Assembly (NCBI RefSeq): GCF_947494555.1
Contig: NZ_CANLVF010000001.1
Coordinates: forward strand, 62,001-126,000
Length of the DNA stretch: 64,000 bases
Direction: 5' to 3'
Source: an uncultured Roseibium sp.
Lineage (GTDB): Bacteria; Pseudomonadota; Alphaproteobacteria; Rhizobiales; Stappiaceae
Shown: piece by piece, positions 10,484 to 19,184 of the stretch
How the letters are laid out: each line of letters begins with the position of its first letter
Position numbering within the stretch: position 1 is the first letter of the stretch
Program-made: the position numbers and the translations under genes
The notes under the pieces: generated by a model
Seen by the model: the letters and a program-made list of their open reading frames with translations, nothing else
Told to the model about the DNA's origin: nothing
Database searches by the model: none

Positions 10484-11788
10484 CTAGTTGAACATGGCGT
10501 TCGGGATCAGCAGCGCAATTTCGGGGAACGCCACGATCAGGGCGAGCGTTGCAATCATCGCCAGCCAGAAGGGCATGATACCGGCGAAAATCGTCTCGAT
10601 CGGAACGTCTGGAACCACGCTCTTGACGATGAAGACATTGACACCGACCGGGGGTGAAATGAGACCCATTTCCAGAACGATCACCATAACGACGCCGAGC
10701 CAAATCGGGTCAAACCCCAGCCCGATCACCAGGGGGAACACGATCGGGAGCGTGATGACGAGAAGGGAGAGCCCTTCGATGAACATGCCGAGGATGACAT
10801 AGCCTAGGAGAATGAGGGCGAGCGTTCCGTAGGTGCCGAGCGCGAGACCCGTCATGCCGTCCGCGATGGTTGCCGGCAAGTGAGAGAGGGCGACAAACGG
10901 GGCAAAGACATTGGCGCCGATCAGGATGAAAAACGCCATTCCGGTTGTCTTCAGCGTGTCGGAGCTGATCTGGTAGAGCGACGGCAAAGTACACTTGCCG
11001 CGAATAACCAGCATCACGAGAGCGAAGAACGCGCCGACACCGGCGGCCTCGACCGGCGTGAAGAAGCCCGTGTAGATGCCGCCAATCGTGATCAGGATGA
11101 TGACGCCTATCCCCGTCGAGCGCAGCAGACTGGCCAGTTTCTCCCGTGTACTGAATTCAGGCCCCCTGGGCGCTTCATCCGGGCGGAAGAAGGTGACGAT
11201 GGCTATCGCGATCAGGAACATTGCCGTCAGCAGAATGCCCGGCAGCACACCGGCCATGAAGAGGCGGCCGATCGATTGCTCCGTCAGGATGGCATAGATC
11301 ACGAACCCCGTGGATGGCGGAATCAGGATGCCGAGCGTACCGCCGGCAGCGATGGATCCTGTCGCCAGTCTTGCCCCGTAGTTGAAACGGCGCATTTCGG
11401 GATACGCGACCTTTCCCATTGTCACAGCCGAGGCAATCGACGATCCGGAAAGAGCGGCAAAGCCCGCGCAGCCCATGATCGTTGCAGCGGCGAGCCCTCC
11501 CTTCAGGTGACCGATCACCTTGTGTGCGGCCTCAAACAGGTCACGGCTGAGCCCTGCGGTGGACGCCAGGTTTCCCATCAGGATGAAGAGCGGAATGATC
11601 GTCAGCTCATAGACGGTTACGGTCGCAAACACCTGGCCGCTCAATGTGAAAGCAGCCGGTATAAATCCGGAGAGCAGCACTGTGCCGCCAAAGCCGACGA
11701 CCAGCAGTGCGATCGCGACGGGCGTGCCGAGCGCAAGCAACAGAAACAGAACTGCGAAGCCAAGGGCACCGTAAACCTCAGGGCTCAT
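10484..11788 (-). CDS. dctM: TRAP transporter large permease (DctM type)
   Basis: The 434-residue, highly hydrophobic protein has about 12 membrane segments and DctM phrases. These include PLFILMGNLA near residue 50, AALSGSSIASAVTMG near residue 100 and LIPPSTGFVIYAI. A longer in-frame start at 11833 is less likely: the ATG at 11788 forms an ATGA overlap with the stop of the small permease gene and starts right at the first membrane helix. Together with DctQ and DctP it makes a sodium-coupled tripartite importer for an organic anion. The divergent marR-rdhA pair suggests a halogenated aromatic acid or phenolate as cargo (inference). Confidence 0.94.
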   Translation of the reverse strand: MSPEVYGALGFAVLFLLLALGTPVAIALLVVGFGGTVLLSGFIPAAFTLSGQVFATVTVYELTIIPLFILMGNLASTAGLSRDLFEAAHKVIGHLKGGLAAATIMGCAGFAALSGSSIASAVTMGKVAYPEMRRFNYGARLATGSIAAGGTLGILIPPSTGFVIYAILTEQSIGRLFMAGVLPGILLTAMFLIAIAIVTFFRPDEAPRGPEFSTREKLASLLRSTGIGVIILITIGGIYTGFFTPVEAAGVGAFFALVMLVIRGKCTLPSLYQISSDTLKTTGMAFFILIGANVFAPFVALSHLPATIADGMTGLALGTYGTLALILLGYVILGMFIEGLSLLVITLPIVFPLVIGLGFDPIWLGVVMVIVLEMGLISPPVGVNVFIVKSVVPDVPIETIFAGIMPFWLAMIATLALIVAFPEIALLIPNAMFN

Positions 11789-12279
11789 TTGGTCAGTCTT
11801 TCCAGGATAAGGCCCAGGGAGGAAAGGGCGCAACCGGCGGCAACCGCATAGTAGGACGGGGCGAATGGCAGCTGCAGAAGCAAGGTCGTTTCGCCGAACT
11901 CCGAGGCTTCCAGCGCATTGGAAAAGGACCGCCAGGCGAGATAGGCAAGCATGACGATGCCGAGGATCGTCGTTGCCCAGTCGAGCGTTTTTTGAATTGG
12001 GACAGGAAGGCGCCTTGCGAGCGTGTCGATCGCAATCAGCCTGCCTGAGAGAACGCAGAGCGGAAAACTGATGGCAACGGCGAAGGACAGAAGGATCTGG
12101 GCATAGTCATTGGCGCCGAAAATGGGAGCATTGAAGAAAGAGCGCAACAAGGCGTCGGTCACCGACAGGCCCATCAGCACGAATATGATTGCGGCGCCAC
12201 ACAGAACGAGCGGCACCTCGAACCATTTGCGCCAACCCGCCTCCGGCAGGCCGGCTTCGTCCGGTGTCGGCGCGGCCAC
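11785..12279 (-). CDS. dctQ: TRAP transporter small permease (DctQ type)
   Basis: This 164-residue protein has four predicted membrane segments (WFEVPLVLCGAAIIFVLMG, AQILLSFAVAISFPLCV, TTILGIVMLAYLAW and a C-terminal helix), which is the DctQ topology. It starts with GTG three bases after the TAG of dctP and overlaps dctM by ATGA, so dctP-dctQ-dctM form one tightly packed operon. DctQ pairs with DctM in the inner membrane and is needed for transport. Confidence 0.92.
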   Translation of the reverse strand: MAAPTPDEAGLPEAGWRKWFEVPLVLCGAAIIFVLMGLSVTDALLRSFFNAPIFGANDYAQILLSFAVAISFPLCVLSGRLIAIDTLARRLPVPIQKTLDWATTILGIVMLAYLAWRSFSNALEASEFGETTLLLQLPFAPSYYAVAAGCALSSLGLILERLTK

Positions 12280-12282
12280 GTC

Positions 12283-13299
12283 CTACTGGCCGCCGAGGGC
12301 CTTGACGATCGCGTGCGCGTCGCTTCCCGACTGCTTGCCCTTTTCGTCGATGACTGCAGTGAGAGCAGGGCCCATCTTTTCACGAAACTCCGCATCGGCT
12401 TCCGGCGTGATTTCGATCAGTTCCAGTCCACTGTCGCTCGCCAGCTTCAGTCCGGCCTGTCCGGCATCGTAAAAGGCTTTCGCACCGCGCAGGCTGAGAT
12501 CGCGGCCGGTGAGCTCACCCAGCTTCGCCTTGTTGTCGTCAGAAAGACCGTCCCAGCTCGACTTGTTCATCAGAAGATAGAAACTGTCGACCGCGGAAGG
12601 AATGTTCGTCGTGACGTATTTCCCGGTCTCATTGAGCTTGTAGGACCGGATGCCGGACGGGCCAATCATGACGGCATCGATGACGCCTGTGTTCATGGCG
12701 TTGTAAACGTCCGGTACAGGCATGGAGACCGGAATGCCGCCCCAGCCTTCAACGAGCGCGGCCATCACCGGATTGGGAGTGCGGATCTTCATGCCCTCCA
12801 TATCCGCAAGCGTGCGGACCGGCTTCTCGCGGGTGATCAGGACGGATGGATTGTTGGCCCACAAACCGAGCAGTTTGGCCTTGGCGAATTCATCCTCGAT
12901 CAGGCCGATATTGTCCCAGAGCGCGTTGGTTGCGTCCGTTCCGTTGGCAAAAAGACCCGGAATGTGGACGAGACCGGTTTTGGTGAACTGCTTGGGCGTA
13001 TATTCAGGAATGCCGAAGACGATGTCGGCAACGCCGGTGACAACGCGTTTATACTGCTGCACGGGCCCCTTGCCCAATTCGCCCGAAGGATAGATCCGCA
13101 TGGTGATCTCGCCATTGGTGGCGGCAGCCATGTCTTCGGCAAGCGGCGTCATGACACCGCGATCCATCGGGTGCATTGACGGCATGAAATGCGCGATCTT
13201 GAGTTCGTCCGCGCTTGCGGACTGGACTCCCATGAGAACCAGTGCAGACGCTGCAACGGCCGTCAGTTTCGCCCGCAGACCTCCAGCATTCACTTTCAT
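12283..13299 (-). CDS. dctP: TRAP transporter solute-binding protein (DctP type)
   Basis: The 338-residue protein has a clear Sec signal peptide (AVAASALVLMGVQSASA, cleavage before DELKIAHF). The DctP fold phrases follow: IRTPNPVMAALVEGWGG near residue 165 and MPVPDVYNAMNTGVIDAV near residue 185. The first includes the Arg that commonly salt-bridges a carboxylate ligand. A charged ligand such as a halogenated hydroxybenzoate is plausible given the divergent dehalogenase gene, but the sequence alone does not show this. It is the first gene of dctPQM and is transcribed away from the MarR gene across a 116-bp control region. Confidence 0.93.
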   Translation of the reverse strand: MKVNAGGLRAKLTAVAASALVLMGVQSASADELKIAHFMPSMHPMDRGVMTPLAEDMAAATNGEITMRIYPSGELGKGPVQQYKRVVTGVADIVFGIPEYTPKQFTKTGLVHIPGLFANGTDATNALWDNIGLIEDEFAKAKLLGLWANNPSVLITREKPVRTLADMEGMKIRTPNPVMAALVEGWGGIPVSMPVPDVYNAMNTGVIDAVMIGPSGIRSYKLNETGKYVTTNIPSAVDSFYLLMNKSSWDGLSDDNKAKLGELTGRDLSLRGAKAFYDAGQAGLKLASDSGLELIEITPEADAEFREKMGPALTAVIDEKGKQSGSDAHAIVKALGGQ

Positions 13300-13330
13300 T
13301 GTCTCTCCCTCCCGAAACTGGTTGTCCAGT

Positions 13331-13361
13331 TAATTAACTTGAGTAATTATCATTGTTAATT
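13331..13361. promoter_or_regulatory. Candidate MarR operator between dctP and marR
   Basis: This stretch is very A/T rich and holds several copies of a TTAATT/AATTA half-site. They form imperfect inverted repeats: TAATTAAC (13331-13338) with GTAATTA (13343-13349), and AATTA (13345-13349) with TAATT (13357-13361). It lies in the only control region shared by the divergent transporter operon and marR-rdhA, where a MarR dimer would be expected to bind. This is inference from symmetry and position. Confidence 0.45.
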
Positions 13362-13415
13362 GCATAAGAGATTATGGTGGAAACCAAGTCAACCGGTTTG
13401 TCGGCGAGGAACAGC

Positions 13416-13865
13416 ATGACGGAAGGATACAGGCTGCACAACCGTATCGGCTTCAAAGTGACCCGTCTCGCGCGGATCATGGAAGCCCGATTGGAAAAGC
13501 GGCTGTCCGAACACGGCATCACGCGATTGATGTGGTGCGTTCTGAGCGGCGTTGGCCTTGAGAACGTGAACACGCCGTCGACGCTTGCCGACTATATCGG
13601 CATCGCCCGCCCGGCCGTTTCGCGTCTTTTGAAGACGATGGAAGAGCGGGGCCTACTGGAGCGCGCCTGTACGGACGACGACAAACGCTACACCGAGCTG
13701 GCCCTGACCGAGCTCGGTCAGGAGAAACTGAACACCTGCCACGTACTTGTGCGAGAGTTGAACGATCATTTTGCCGGCAAAATAGACCTGAAGCTCTATG
13801 AAACTTTCATGGCAACGATCGATGAATTGACGCGGGACGAACAGGTTCAGCTGATGCGCCTTTGA
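13416..13865 (+). CDS. MarR-family transcriptional regulator
   Basis: The 149-residue protein has the MarR layout. An N-terminal dimerisation helix precedes a winged helix with recognition region TLADYIGIARPAVSRLLKTM and wing residues ERACTDDDKRYTEL, then C-terminal helices. The frame is open from 13374, but the ATG at 13416 has GAGG upstream and gives the usual length. The stop is 22 bases before the GTG of rdhA, so marR-rdhA is an operon, divergent from dctPQM. MarR proteins usually repress and are released by phenolic ligands, which fits a halogenated phenol or benzoate as inducer (inference). Confidence 0.92.
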   Translation: MTEGYRLHNRIGFKVTRLARIMEARLEKRLSEHGITRLMWCVLSGVGLENVNTPSTLADYIGIARPAVSRLLKTMEERGLLERACTDDDKRYTELALTELGQEKLNTCHVLVRELNDHFAGKIDLKLYETFMATIDELTRDEQVQLMRL

Positions 13866-13887
13866 TGCGGGGAGAGGGACGAAATCC

Positions 13888-16800
13888 GTGAAGCTTTTTT
13901 CCGACAAGACGAGACCGGTCCACCTGGGTTCCTTTCCGCTGGAGCGCCTTGCCAGAAGCAACGGCATGCCGGACTTCGGCTCCGTACCGGCACTCACCCA
14001 AATGCCGTTTCAAGACGAAGACCCGGAAAACATCATCAATGCCATGAGCGAGGCCCAGGCGATGCTGGATGCGATCCGGGACGGCATCGTCAACAAGGCG
14101 CGCGCCGAAGTGCCGTCAGACCTTGAGGAGCGCGCCAACCACCTGAAGGGATTCGGCTATTTCTCCGATGCCTCGATGATCGGCACGTGCGGGTTCAGCG
14201 ATGAGATGAGGCTGGAGAAGCCGTTCCGCAATCCGGATATCGACCAGCTGGCGGAAAAGCTGCGCACCACCCAGACCAAGACGCTGGCGTCAGGGATCGA
14301 CATGATCATGGCCGACTTGCGCGATGCCATGAACGCACCGCCAAAGGGGGTTGCGTCTCACAAACATGCGCTGGTCTTCCTTGTCCAGACCCCGCGCGAA
14401 CTTCATCCGGGCGAGCCGGGTGAAGCCTGGCTCAAAGGTGCCGGCGCGCACCGTTCTGCGCTCCGGGCAACGGAAGTTGCCGTCGTGCTGGCGCAGTATA
14501 TCCGGTTGCTCGGCTATGAAGCGGCAGCGCACAGCCACACGACGTCCGATGCCGATCTCAACATGCTGGCCGTTGCTGCCGGTCTTGCGACAGTCGAGGA
14601 CGGGGTTCTGACCAATCCCTATCTCGGCACCGGCTTTTCGCTCGCGGCGATCACGACCGAGTTCAACATCGCGCATGACAGGCCGCTTCTGCCGAGGGCA
14701 GAACAACCAAAATCCAAGACCCACGGACTTGCCTGGCAGGTCGGCTACCGTACCGGCAAGAGCGCCCGAACGCTTGACCCTTTCGCGAAGCGCCGGTTTG
14801 TTGATGGGCCGCATCCGTTTGAAAAGCTGAAGCGGGTCGACACGCCAACCACCTATTTTGACGAAGAGCGCATCGCGCGCGTGCCCAAACGCACCGACAT
14901 GTTCGCCAGGTCCCAGTTCGGCGACATGGGCAAGAAGAACCAGCAGGCGGCCACCAACGGCCACTATGCCAGAAAGTCCGCCCCGTCCATGGCCCAAAGA
15001 CGCGGGCTTGGGGCGTTCGTTCTGCTGCAGGACGGCGATCCGGAACCGACCGTTGCAGCGTCGACGTCCGATCCGAAGCAGAATGCCGAAAACCTCAAGG
15101 CCATGTCCTATTTCCTAGGCATCGATGCTGCCGGGATTTCCCGCTGTCCAGACTGGGCCTGGTATTCGCACGATGCCACCGGCGCGCCGCTTGACCCGCC
15201 TCATGACCAGGCGATCTCGATGGTGGTCGATCAGGGCTTTGAAACCATGGAAGGGGCCTCCGGTGACGATTGGATTGCCGTCTCCCAGTCGATGCGGGCC
15301 TACCTGCGCTTTGCGATCCTCGGCAGCATCGTTGCCAAGCAGATCCGCAATCTCGGCTACAAGGCCAAGGCGCATACGGTGCTGGACGGGGAAGTGCTGC
15401 AGCCGCCGCTGCTGCTCCTTTCCGGCCTTGGTGAGGTCAGCCGTATCGGCGAGGTCATCCTCAACCCGTTCCTGGGTCCGCGCCTGAAATCCGGCGCCGT
15501 CACGACGACCATGCCGGTTGCCCATGACAAGCCGATTTCCTTCGGCCTCCAGTCTTTTTGCGAAGCGTGCAACAAATGCGCGCGGGAATGCCCGGCCGGT
15601 GCGATCACTGCCGGGCCGAAATTGATGTTCAACGGCTACGAGATCTGGAAGTCGGACAGCCAGAAATGCACGACCTACCGTATCACCAATGAAAGCGGCG
15701 CCATGTGCGGGCGCTGCATGAAAACCTGCCCGTGGAACCTGGAGGGCATCTTCGCCGAAGCGCCGTTCCGGTGGGCGGCGATGAATATTCCGCAAGCCGC
15801 GCCGATGCTCGCCAAGCTGGACGACATGGTCGGCAATGGCGAGCGCAACCCGGTCAAGAAGTGGTGGTGGGATATTGAGCTCGCCGAGGACGGCGCCTAC
15901 CGCGCTGCCCGCAATCCGGTGAATGAACGCGGCCTGCAGAAGGATCTCGATCTCAAATACGAAGACCAGACGCTCGCCGTTTATCCTGCCAACCTCGCAC
16001 CACATCCCTGGCCGTTTCCGTTTCCCATGGATCGGGAAAAGGGGATTGAGGCCTATCAAGCGCTGATCACGGCGGATCAGTACAAGGCGAGGTTGGAACA
16101 GGGTGAAACGGACGGTCTTGCGCATGAATACCGGATCGACGGCGATGCGCCCGTTATCCGCGTGGAGATCGTCAAGGCCGACAAGATGACGGACGGCGTT
16201 ACCAAATACGAGTTCGGCGCGCTGAACGGCGAGCCGTTGCCCGAGTGGAAGGCGGGAGCCCATCTCGACATTGTCGTCGCACCGGAATTCCTGCGCCAGT
16301 ATTCGCTATCCGGTGATCCCGCCGACCGCAGCAAGTACCAGATCGCGGTCCTGAAGGAAGACGAGGGCCGGGGTGGGTCGAAACTGCTCCACCGGATCTT
16401 CACCGAGGGCCGCAAGATCTTCATCTCCAAGCCGATCAACCACTTTCCGCTGGAAGAAAACGCAACCAGGACCTTCCTGATGGGCGGCGGCATCGGGGTC
16501 ACCCCGATGATCGCAATGGCGCATGAGCTTCACGAAAGAGGCGCCGATTTCGAGCTGCATTATTCCTGCAGCAAAAAGGCAGATGCAGGCTTCCTGGAGG
16601 ACTTCGACGCCTTTCCCTGGAAGGACAAGGTCCGCTTCTATTTCAGCGACCAGGGCACGCGGGCGGATCTCGATCAGGTTCTGAGCGCCTATCAGCAAGG
16701 CAGCCACGTCTATGCCTGCGGCCCGGACCGTTACATGACCTCCGTGATGGAGGCGGCCGAGCGCGCTGGATTTACCGACGACGAGCGGCACGTTGAATAT

Positions 16801-17100
16801 TTCAACGTGCCGGAGGTGCCCGACTACGTGAACCACCCCTTCACCCTGAAACTCGCCCGCTCCGGCCGAGAGCTGGAGATCCCGGCGGAGAAGTCCGCGA
16901 CCGACGTCCTTGCCGAGAACGGCATCCCCATCGACATCAAATGCTCCGACGGCATCTGCGGCGTCTGCAAATGCGGACTGGTCTCAGGCGAGGTCGAGCA
17001 CCGGGATTTTGTCTTGTCGAAGAAACAACGGGAGGAGGCAGTGATCCTGTGCCAGTCGCGCGCGGCCGAGGCCGGAGGTGTTGTAGAGGTGGATTTGTAG
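13888..17100 (+). CDS. rdhA: Self-sufficient NAD(P)H-dependent reductive dehalogenase (BhbA / NpRdhA type)
   Basis: This 1070-residue cytoplasmic enzyme has no Tat signal. Residues 1-545 form the cobalamin domain, and two [4Fe-4S] sites follow (C558, C561, C564, C568 and C594, C607, C610, C614). An FMN/NAD reductase module occupies about 740-960 (RQYSLSGDP, MGGGIGVTPM). The plant-type [2Fe-2S] domain at the end has C1019, C1024, C1027 and C1055. This is the architecture of BhbA and the Nitratireductor enzyme NpRdhA, which remove halogen from ortho-halophenols aerobically. With a constant offset of 46, the active-site residues I recall for NpRdhA (Tyr426, Lys488, Arg552) fall on Y472, K534 and R598 here. 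It starts with GTG after GGGAGAGGG. Brominated or chlorinated phenols or hydroxybenzoates are the expected substrates (inference). Confidence 0.95.
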   Translation: MKLFSDKTRPVHLGSFPLERLARSNGMPDFGSVPALTQMPFQDEDPENIINAMSEAQAMLDAIRDGIVNKARAEVPSDLEERANHLKGFGYFSDASMIGTCGFSDEMRLEKPFRNPDIDQLAEKLRTTQTKTLASGIDMIMADLRDAMNAPPKGVASHKHALVFLVQTPRELHPGEPGEAWLKGAGAHRSALRATEVAVVLAQYIRLLGYEAAAHSHTTSDADLNMLAVAAGLATVEDGVLTNPYLGTGFSLAAITTEFNIAHDRPLLPRAEQPKSKTHGLAWQVGYRTGKSARTLDPFAKRRFVDGPHPFEKLKRVDTPTTYFDEERIARVPKRTDMFARSQFGDMGKKNQQAATNGHYARKSAPSMAQRRGLGAFVLLQDGDPEPTVAASTSDPKQNAENLKAMSYFLGIDAAGISRCPDWAWYSHDATGAPLDPPHDQAISMVVDQGFETMEGASGDDWIAVSQSMRAYLRFAILGSIVAKQIRNLGYKAKAHTVLDGEVLQPPLLLLSGLGEVSRIGEVILNPFLGPRLKSGAVTTTMPVAHDKPISFGLQSFCEACNKCARECPAGAITAGPKLMFNGYEIWKSDSQKCTTYRITNESGAMCGRCMKTCPWNLEGIFAEAPFRWAAMNIPQAAPMLAKLDDMVGNGERNPVKKWWWDIELAEDGAYRAARNPVNERGLQKDLDLKYEDQTLAVYPANLAPHPWPFPFPMDREKGIEAYQALITADQYKARLEQGETDGLAHEYRIDGDAPVIRVEIVKADKMTDGVTKYEFGALNGEPLPEWKAGAHLDIVVAPEFLRQYSLSGDPADRSKYQIAVLKEDEGRGGSKLLHRIFTEGRKIFISKPINHFPLEENATRTFLMGGGIGVTPMIAMAHELHERGADFELHYSCSKKADAGFLEDFDAFPWKDKVRFYFSDQGTRADLDQVLSAYQQGSHVYACGPDRYMTSVMEAAERAGFTDDERHVEYFNVPEVPDYVNHPFTLKLARSGRELEIPAEKSATDVLAENGIPIDIKCSDGICGVCKCGLVSGEVEHRDFVLSKKQREEAVILCQSRAAEAGGVVEVDL
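16484..17100 (+). repeat. Long direct repeat, copy 1 (3' end of rdhA)
   Basis: These 617 bp recur at 20313-20929 in the same orientation, with 16 mismatches and no gaps by hand alignment (about 97 % identity). The match starts inside the NAD-binding motif (GGCGGCATCGG) and continues for about ten bases past the stop codon, with a small gap. Copy 1 is part of the intact rdhA gene. Confidence 0.95.
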
Positions 17101-17121
17101 AGAGACAGCGGGGAGGCTGCC

Positions 17122-17398
17122 ATGCTCGCCCCAATGCCGACTTTCAAACGCTACAGGATTTTTCTTGAAGGCGAACATTGGATTTGCCTGGAGTGGATCG
17201 GTGGAGTGCGGCCATTCGGTTGGAAAAGTTGTTCCGAGCCGATGGGGATGATCCTATTACCTTGTTGATTTGGAAGATGTGGGCGACGATATGTCCGTTG
17301 CGCGAAGCGCAAGATGGCTCAATCGCGACACCGAGTTCTTTGGTCCTGACGGTCCTAAGACGCAAGACATAATGTTCTCGCCGCCCATTCATCCCTAG
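17122..17398 (+). pseudogene. Frameshifted small gene downstream of rdhA
   Basis: A strong Shine-Dalgarno sequence (GGGGAGG) lies five bases before the ATG at 17122. That frame reads protein-like for about 40 codons (TFKRYRIFLEGEHWICLEW) and then ends at 17268. A different frame carries a convincing C-terminal half from about 17255 to the TAG at 17396-17398 (VDLEDVGDDMSVARSARWL, then NRDTEFFGPDGPKTQ). The shift is near 17220-17255, where the second frame also meets a TGA. I read this as one gene broken by at least one indel; the family is not recognised. It lies between rdhA and the convergent protease gene. Confidence 0.45.
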
Positions 17399-17399
17399 G

Positions 17400-19064
17400 T
17401 CAGCTTTGGCATGGGATTACAAACCGTTTCTTTAACGCTTCGGTTGTTTTGATTTTGATTTCACCACCTCCGGCCTTAATCTTTCCCAACCCTGGCAGTG
17501 TAATCTCGCCCGCTGAGATCGAAAAGCGGATGTCGTAGGAACGTTCGGCATAGACAGTGCCGCGCATTTCCTCGCGCTGGCAAATGTTGCGAAAGCAGTT
17601 GCCGAAGCGTGAGAACTTCGCGCCGGTTATGTTCTGCGAAACCTCGACCGAAATGTTGAGCGTGCCAACGCCGGAAACTTCCACTTTAAGATCCCGCGCC
17701 TCGACTTTGTCGCCATTCTCGGACGAAATCACCACGTAGGGAGCGGTACCGAATGTGCAGCAGGTGCTTTTGGTGTCCAGTTCGATTGGATCGAACGCCA
17801 CATCGGGGATTTCAGCTTCGCGGTCCTTGCGCAGGATTACCTCTTTCACCGGTGTGGCCCGGATCGAGGGCGGACGCTTTTCTACACACGTGTTCCGGTA
17901 GGCTTGGGTGTCTACCGTGATTTTCAGTTTGCCGATACCGGAGAGCTTCGCAAGGATTCTTGCGACGAGGTCCTTACCATTCACCATCACGCCCTGGGCT
18001 TCGACATCACTGCCGTCCGAATTGATGAGTTCATCAAGCCCCATATCGATACCGGGCAGGTATTCTTCGGACGGGTCTGTATCCTGAACCGAGACGTCGA
18101 TTATCCCACCGTCTTCTGTAATTTGCGCCGTCATATCGGTCACGGTGACTGCGACCGCGCCGGAATCGCCACACAACGTCACCCCTTGGGGAGAGACGAA
18201 GAAACCGTCGGTCTTGATACCGTTTGTGTTCATGAAGCCGATAAATTCAACCCTGGCCTTTATGAGGCCGCTTGTGCGGCCGCTGGCCAGGATTTCGCGT
18301 CCGTCGTCGTTTTCCGTTATGCGCAAGGTGGAACGGAGCGTTGCCGAATTGCCGCCCGTCTTCAGGAGGTCACCAGCCTTCTTCAATACGTCATCTATGT
18401 GCATGAAAAAAGAAACACCGTTGACGATGCCGCGCACCATGCCAACAGCTGGCGTGGCGAGCGAGGGAGCGGGAACGCCGTCATAAGGCACCCGGGAAAC
18501 TTGGAATTTGGTGTCGATCCTGGCAACCGCCACATCGTAGGTCTTTGACGGATAGCCGCTGGTGAGGACCTTGCCGACCTGCCGCGGCGGCCGGCCAGCG
18601 CGGTTGGCGTCGAATGGGCCTGCCTGAAACACCGGATCGTCAACAGCCGAGTTCGGGAAGATGTGGCCGCAGGTAACGATCGTATCGCCCGTCCCCGGGC
18701 TGTCGAGCAGTGCACCCAGCGTTCCGGCATCGTCGCGCGCATCGCAAATGGATGATCCGGGCCGCATGGGGTTGTCGTCGCTGGTATGCGCTTCCTGTTC
18801 CTGAGCCACGGCATCGACAAGCACGACCTCGATCGTGTCGTAGGGCGTGGAAACCGTAGTTGGAAGTTTGCCGCTGTGGCGTTGTTTCTCAACTTCCTTG
18901 CGATCATCAACGAAGATCACGTATTGCGGCCCGGCAGGGTTCATTCGGGCTTGGTCGGGAGCCTTGCGAACGCCGCCGCCGACCACGCCATTCACTTTGG
19001 CATACTTTTCGGCAACGTCGTCGAACGCTGCGCCTGCTGCTTGAAATCTATGTCTCTGAAACAC
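17400..19064 (-). CDS. Trypsin-like serine protease domain protein
   Basis: The 554-residue product has a plausible catalytic triad in the order of chymotrypsin-like enzymes: H134 in TCGHIFP, D177 in YDVAVARID and S301 in CGDSGAVAV. The C-terminal 200 residues are beta-rich and unassigned (LKITVDTQAYRN, LNISVEVSQNI). There is no signal peptide, so it should be cytoplasmic unless exported by another route. The frame opens at 19100, but the GTG at 19064 has a perfect GGAGG seven bases upstream and is preferred. It lies downstream of the sigma/anti-sigma pair on the same strand, across a 120-bp gap. A role in releasing or replacing the anti-sigma factor is only a guess. Confidence 0.75.
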   Translation of the reverse strand: MFQRHRFQAAGAAFDDVAEKYAKVNGVVGGGVRKAPDQARMNPAGPQYVIFVDDRKEVEKQRHSGKLPTTVSTPYDTIEVVLVDAVAQEQEAHTSDDNPMRPGSSICDARDDAGTLGALLDSPGTGDTIVTCGHIFPNSAVDDPVFQAGPFDANRAGRPPRQVGKVLTSGYPSKTYDVAVARIDTKFQVSRVPYDGVPAPSLATPAVGMVRGIVNGVSFFMHIDDVLKKAGDLLKTGGNSATLRSTLRITENDDGREILASGRTSGLIKARVEFIGFMNTNGIKTDGFFVSPQGVTLCGDSGAVAVTVTDMTAQITEDGGIIDVSVQDTDPSEEYLPGIDMGLDELINSDGSDVEAQGVMVNGKDLVARILAKLSGIGKLKITVDTQAYRNTCVEKRPPSIRATPVKEVILRKDREAEIPDVAFDPIELDTKSTCCTFGTAPYVVISSENGDKVEARDLKVEVSGVGTLNISVEVSQNITGAKFSRFGNCFRNICQREEMRGTVYAERSYDIRFSISAGEITLPGLGKIKAGGGEIKIKTTEALKKRFVIPCQS

Positions 19065-19102
19065 GATGTTCCTCCAAAATGCTGGATTTGAACGTCCCAC
19101 AA

Positions 19103-19161
19103 CCGCCTAAACGGGACGGGAGGCGTGTTTGGATGCAGAGACAAAAAAAATTTTTAGGCGG
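19103..19161. repeat. Spaced 9-bp inverted repeat upstream of the protease gene
   Basis: CCGCCTAAA at 19103-19111 and TTTAGGCGG at 19153-19161 are perfect inverted copies, 41 bp apart. They lie in the gap between the anti-sigma stop and the protease start, next to a run of eight A and five T. They could be paired operator half-sites or close a weak hairpin around the A/T run. Nothing decides between these. Confidence 0.4.
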
Positions 19162-19184
19162 AAGGCGGCTCAGCCCCCACGGTG

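Noticed and set aside
10880..11851. Open frame antisense to the TRAP large permease
   Set aside because: The minus-strand DctM reading is certain; the antisense frame has no ribosome site and shadow-like composition.
15115..16263. Open frame antisense to rdhA
   Set aside because: rdhA is certain from its cysteine motifs; no ribosome site supports the antisense frame.
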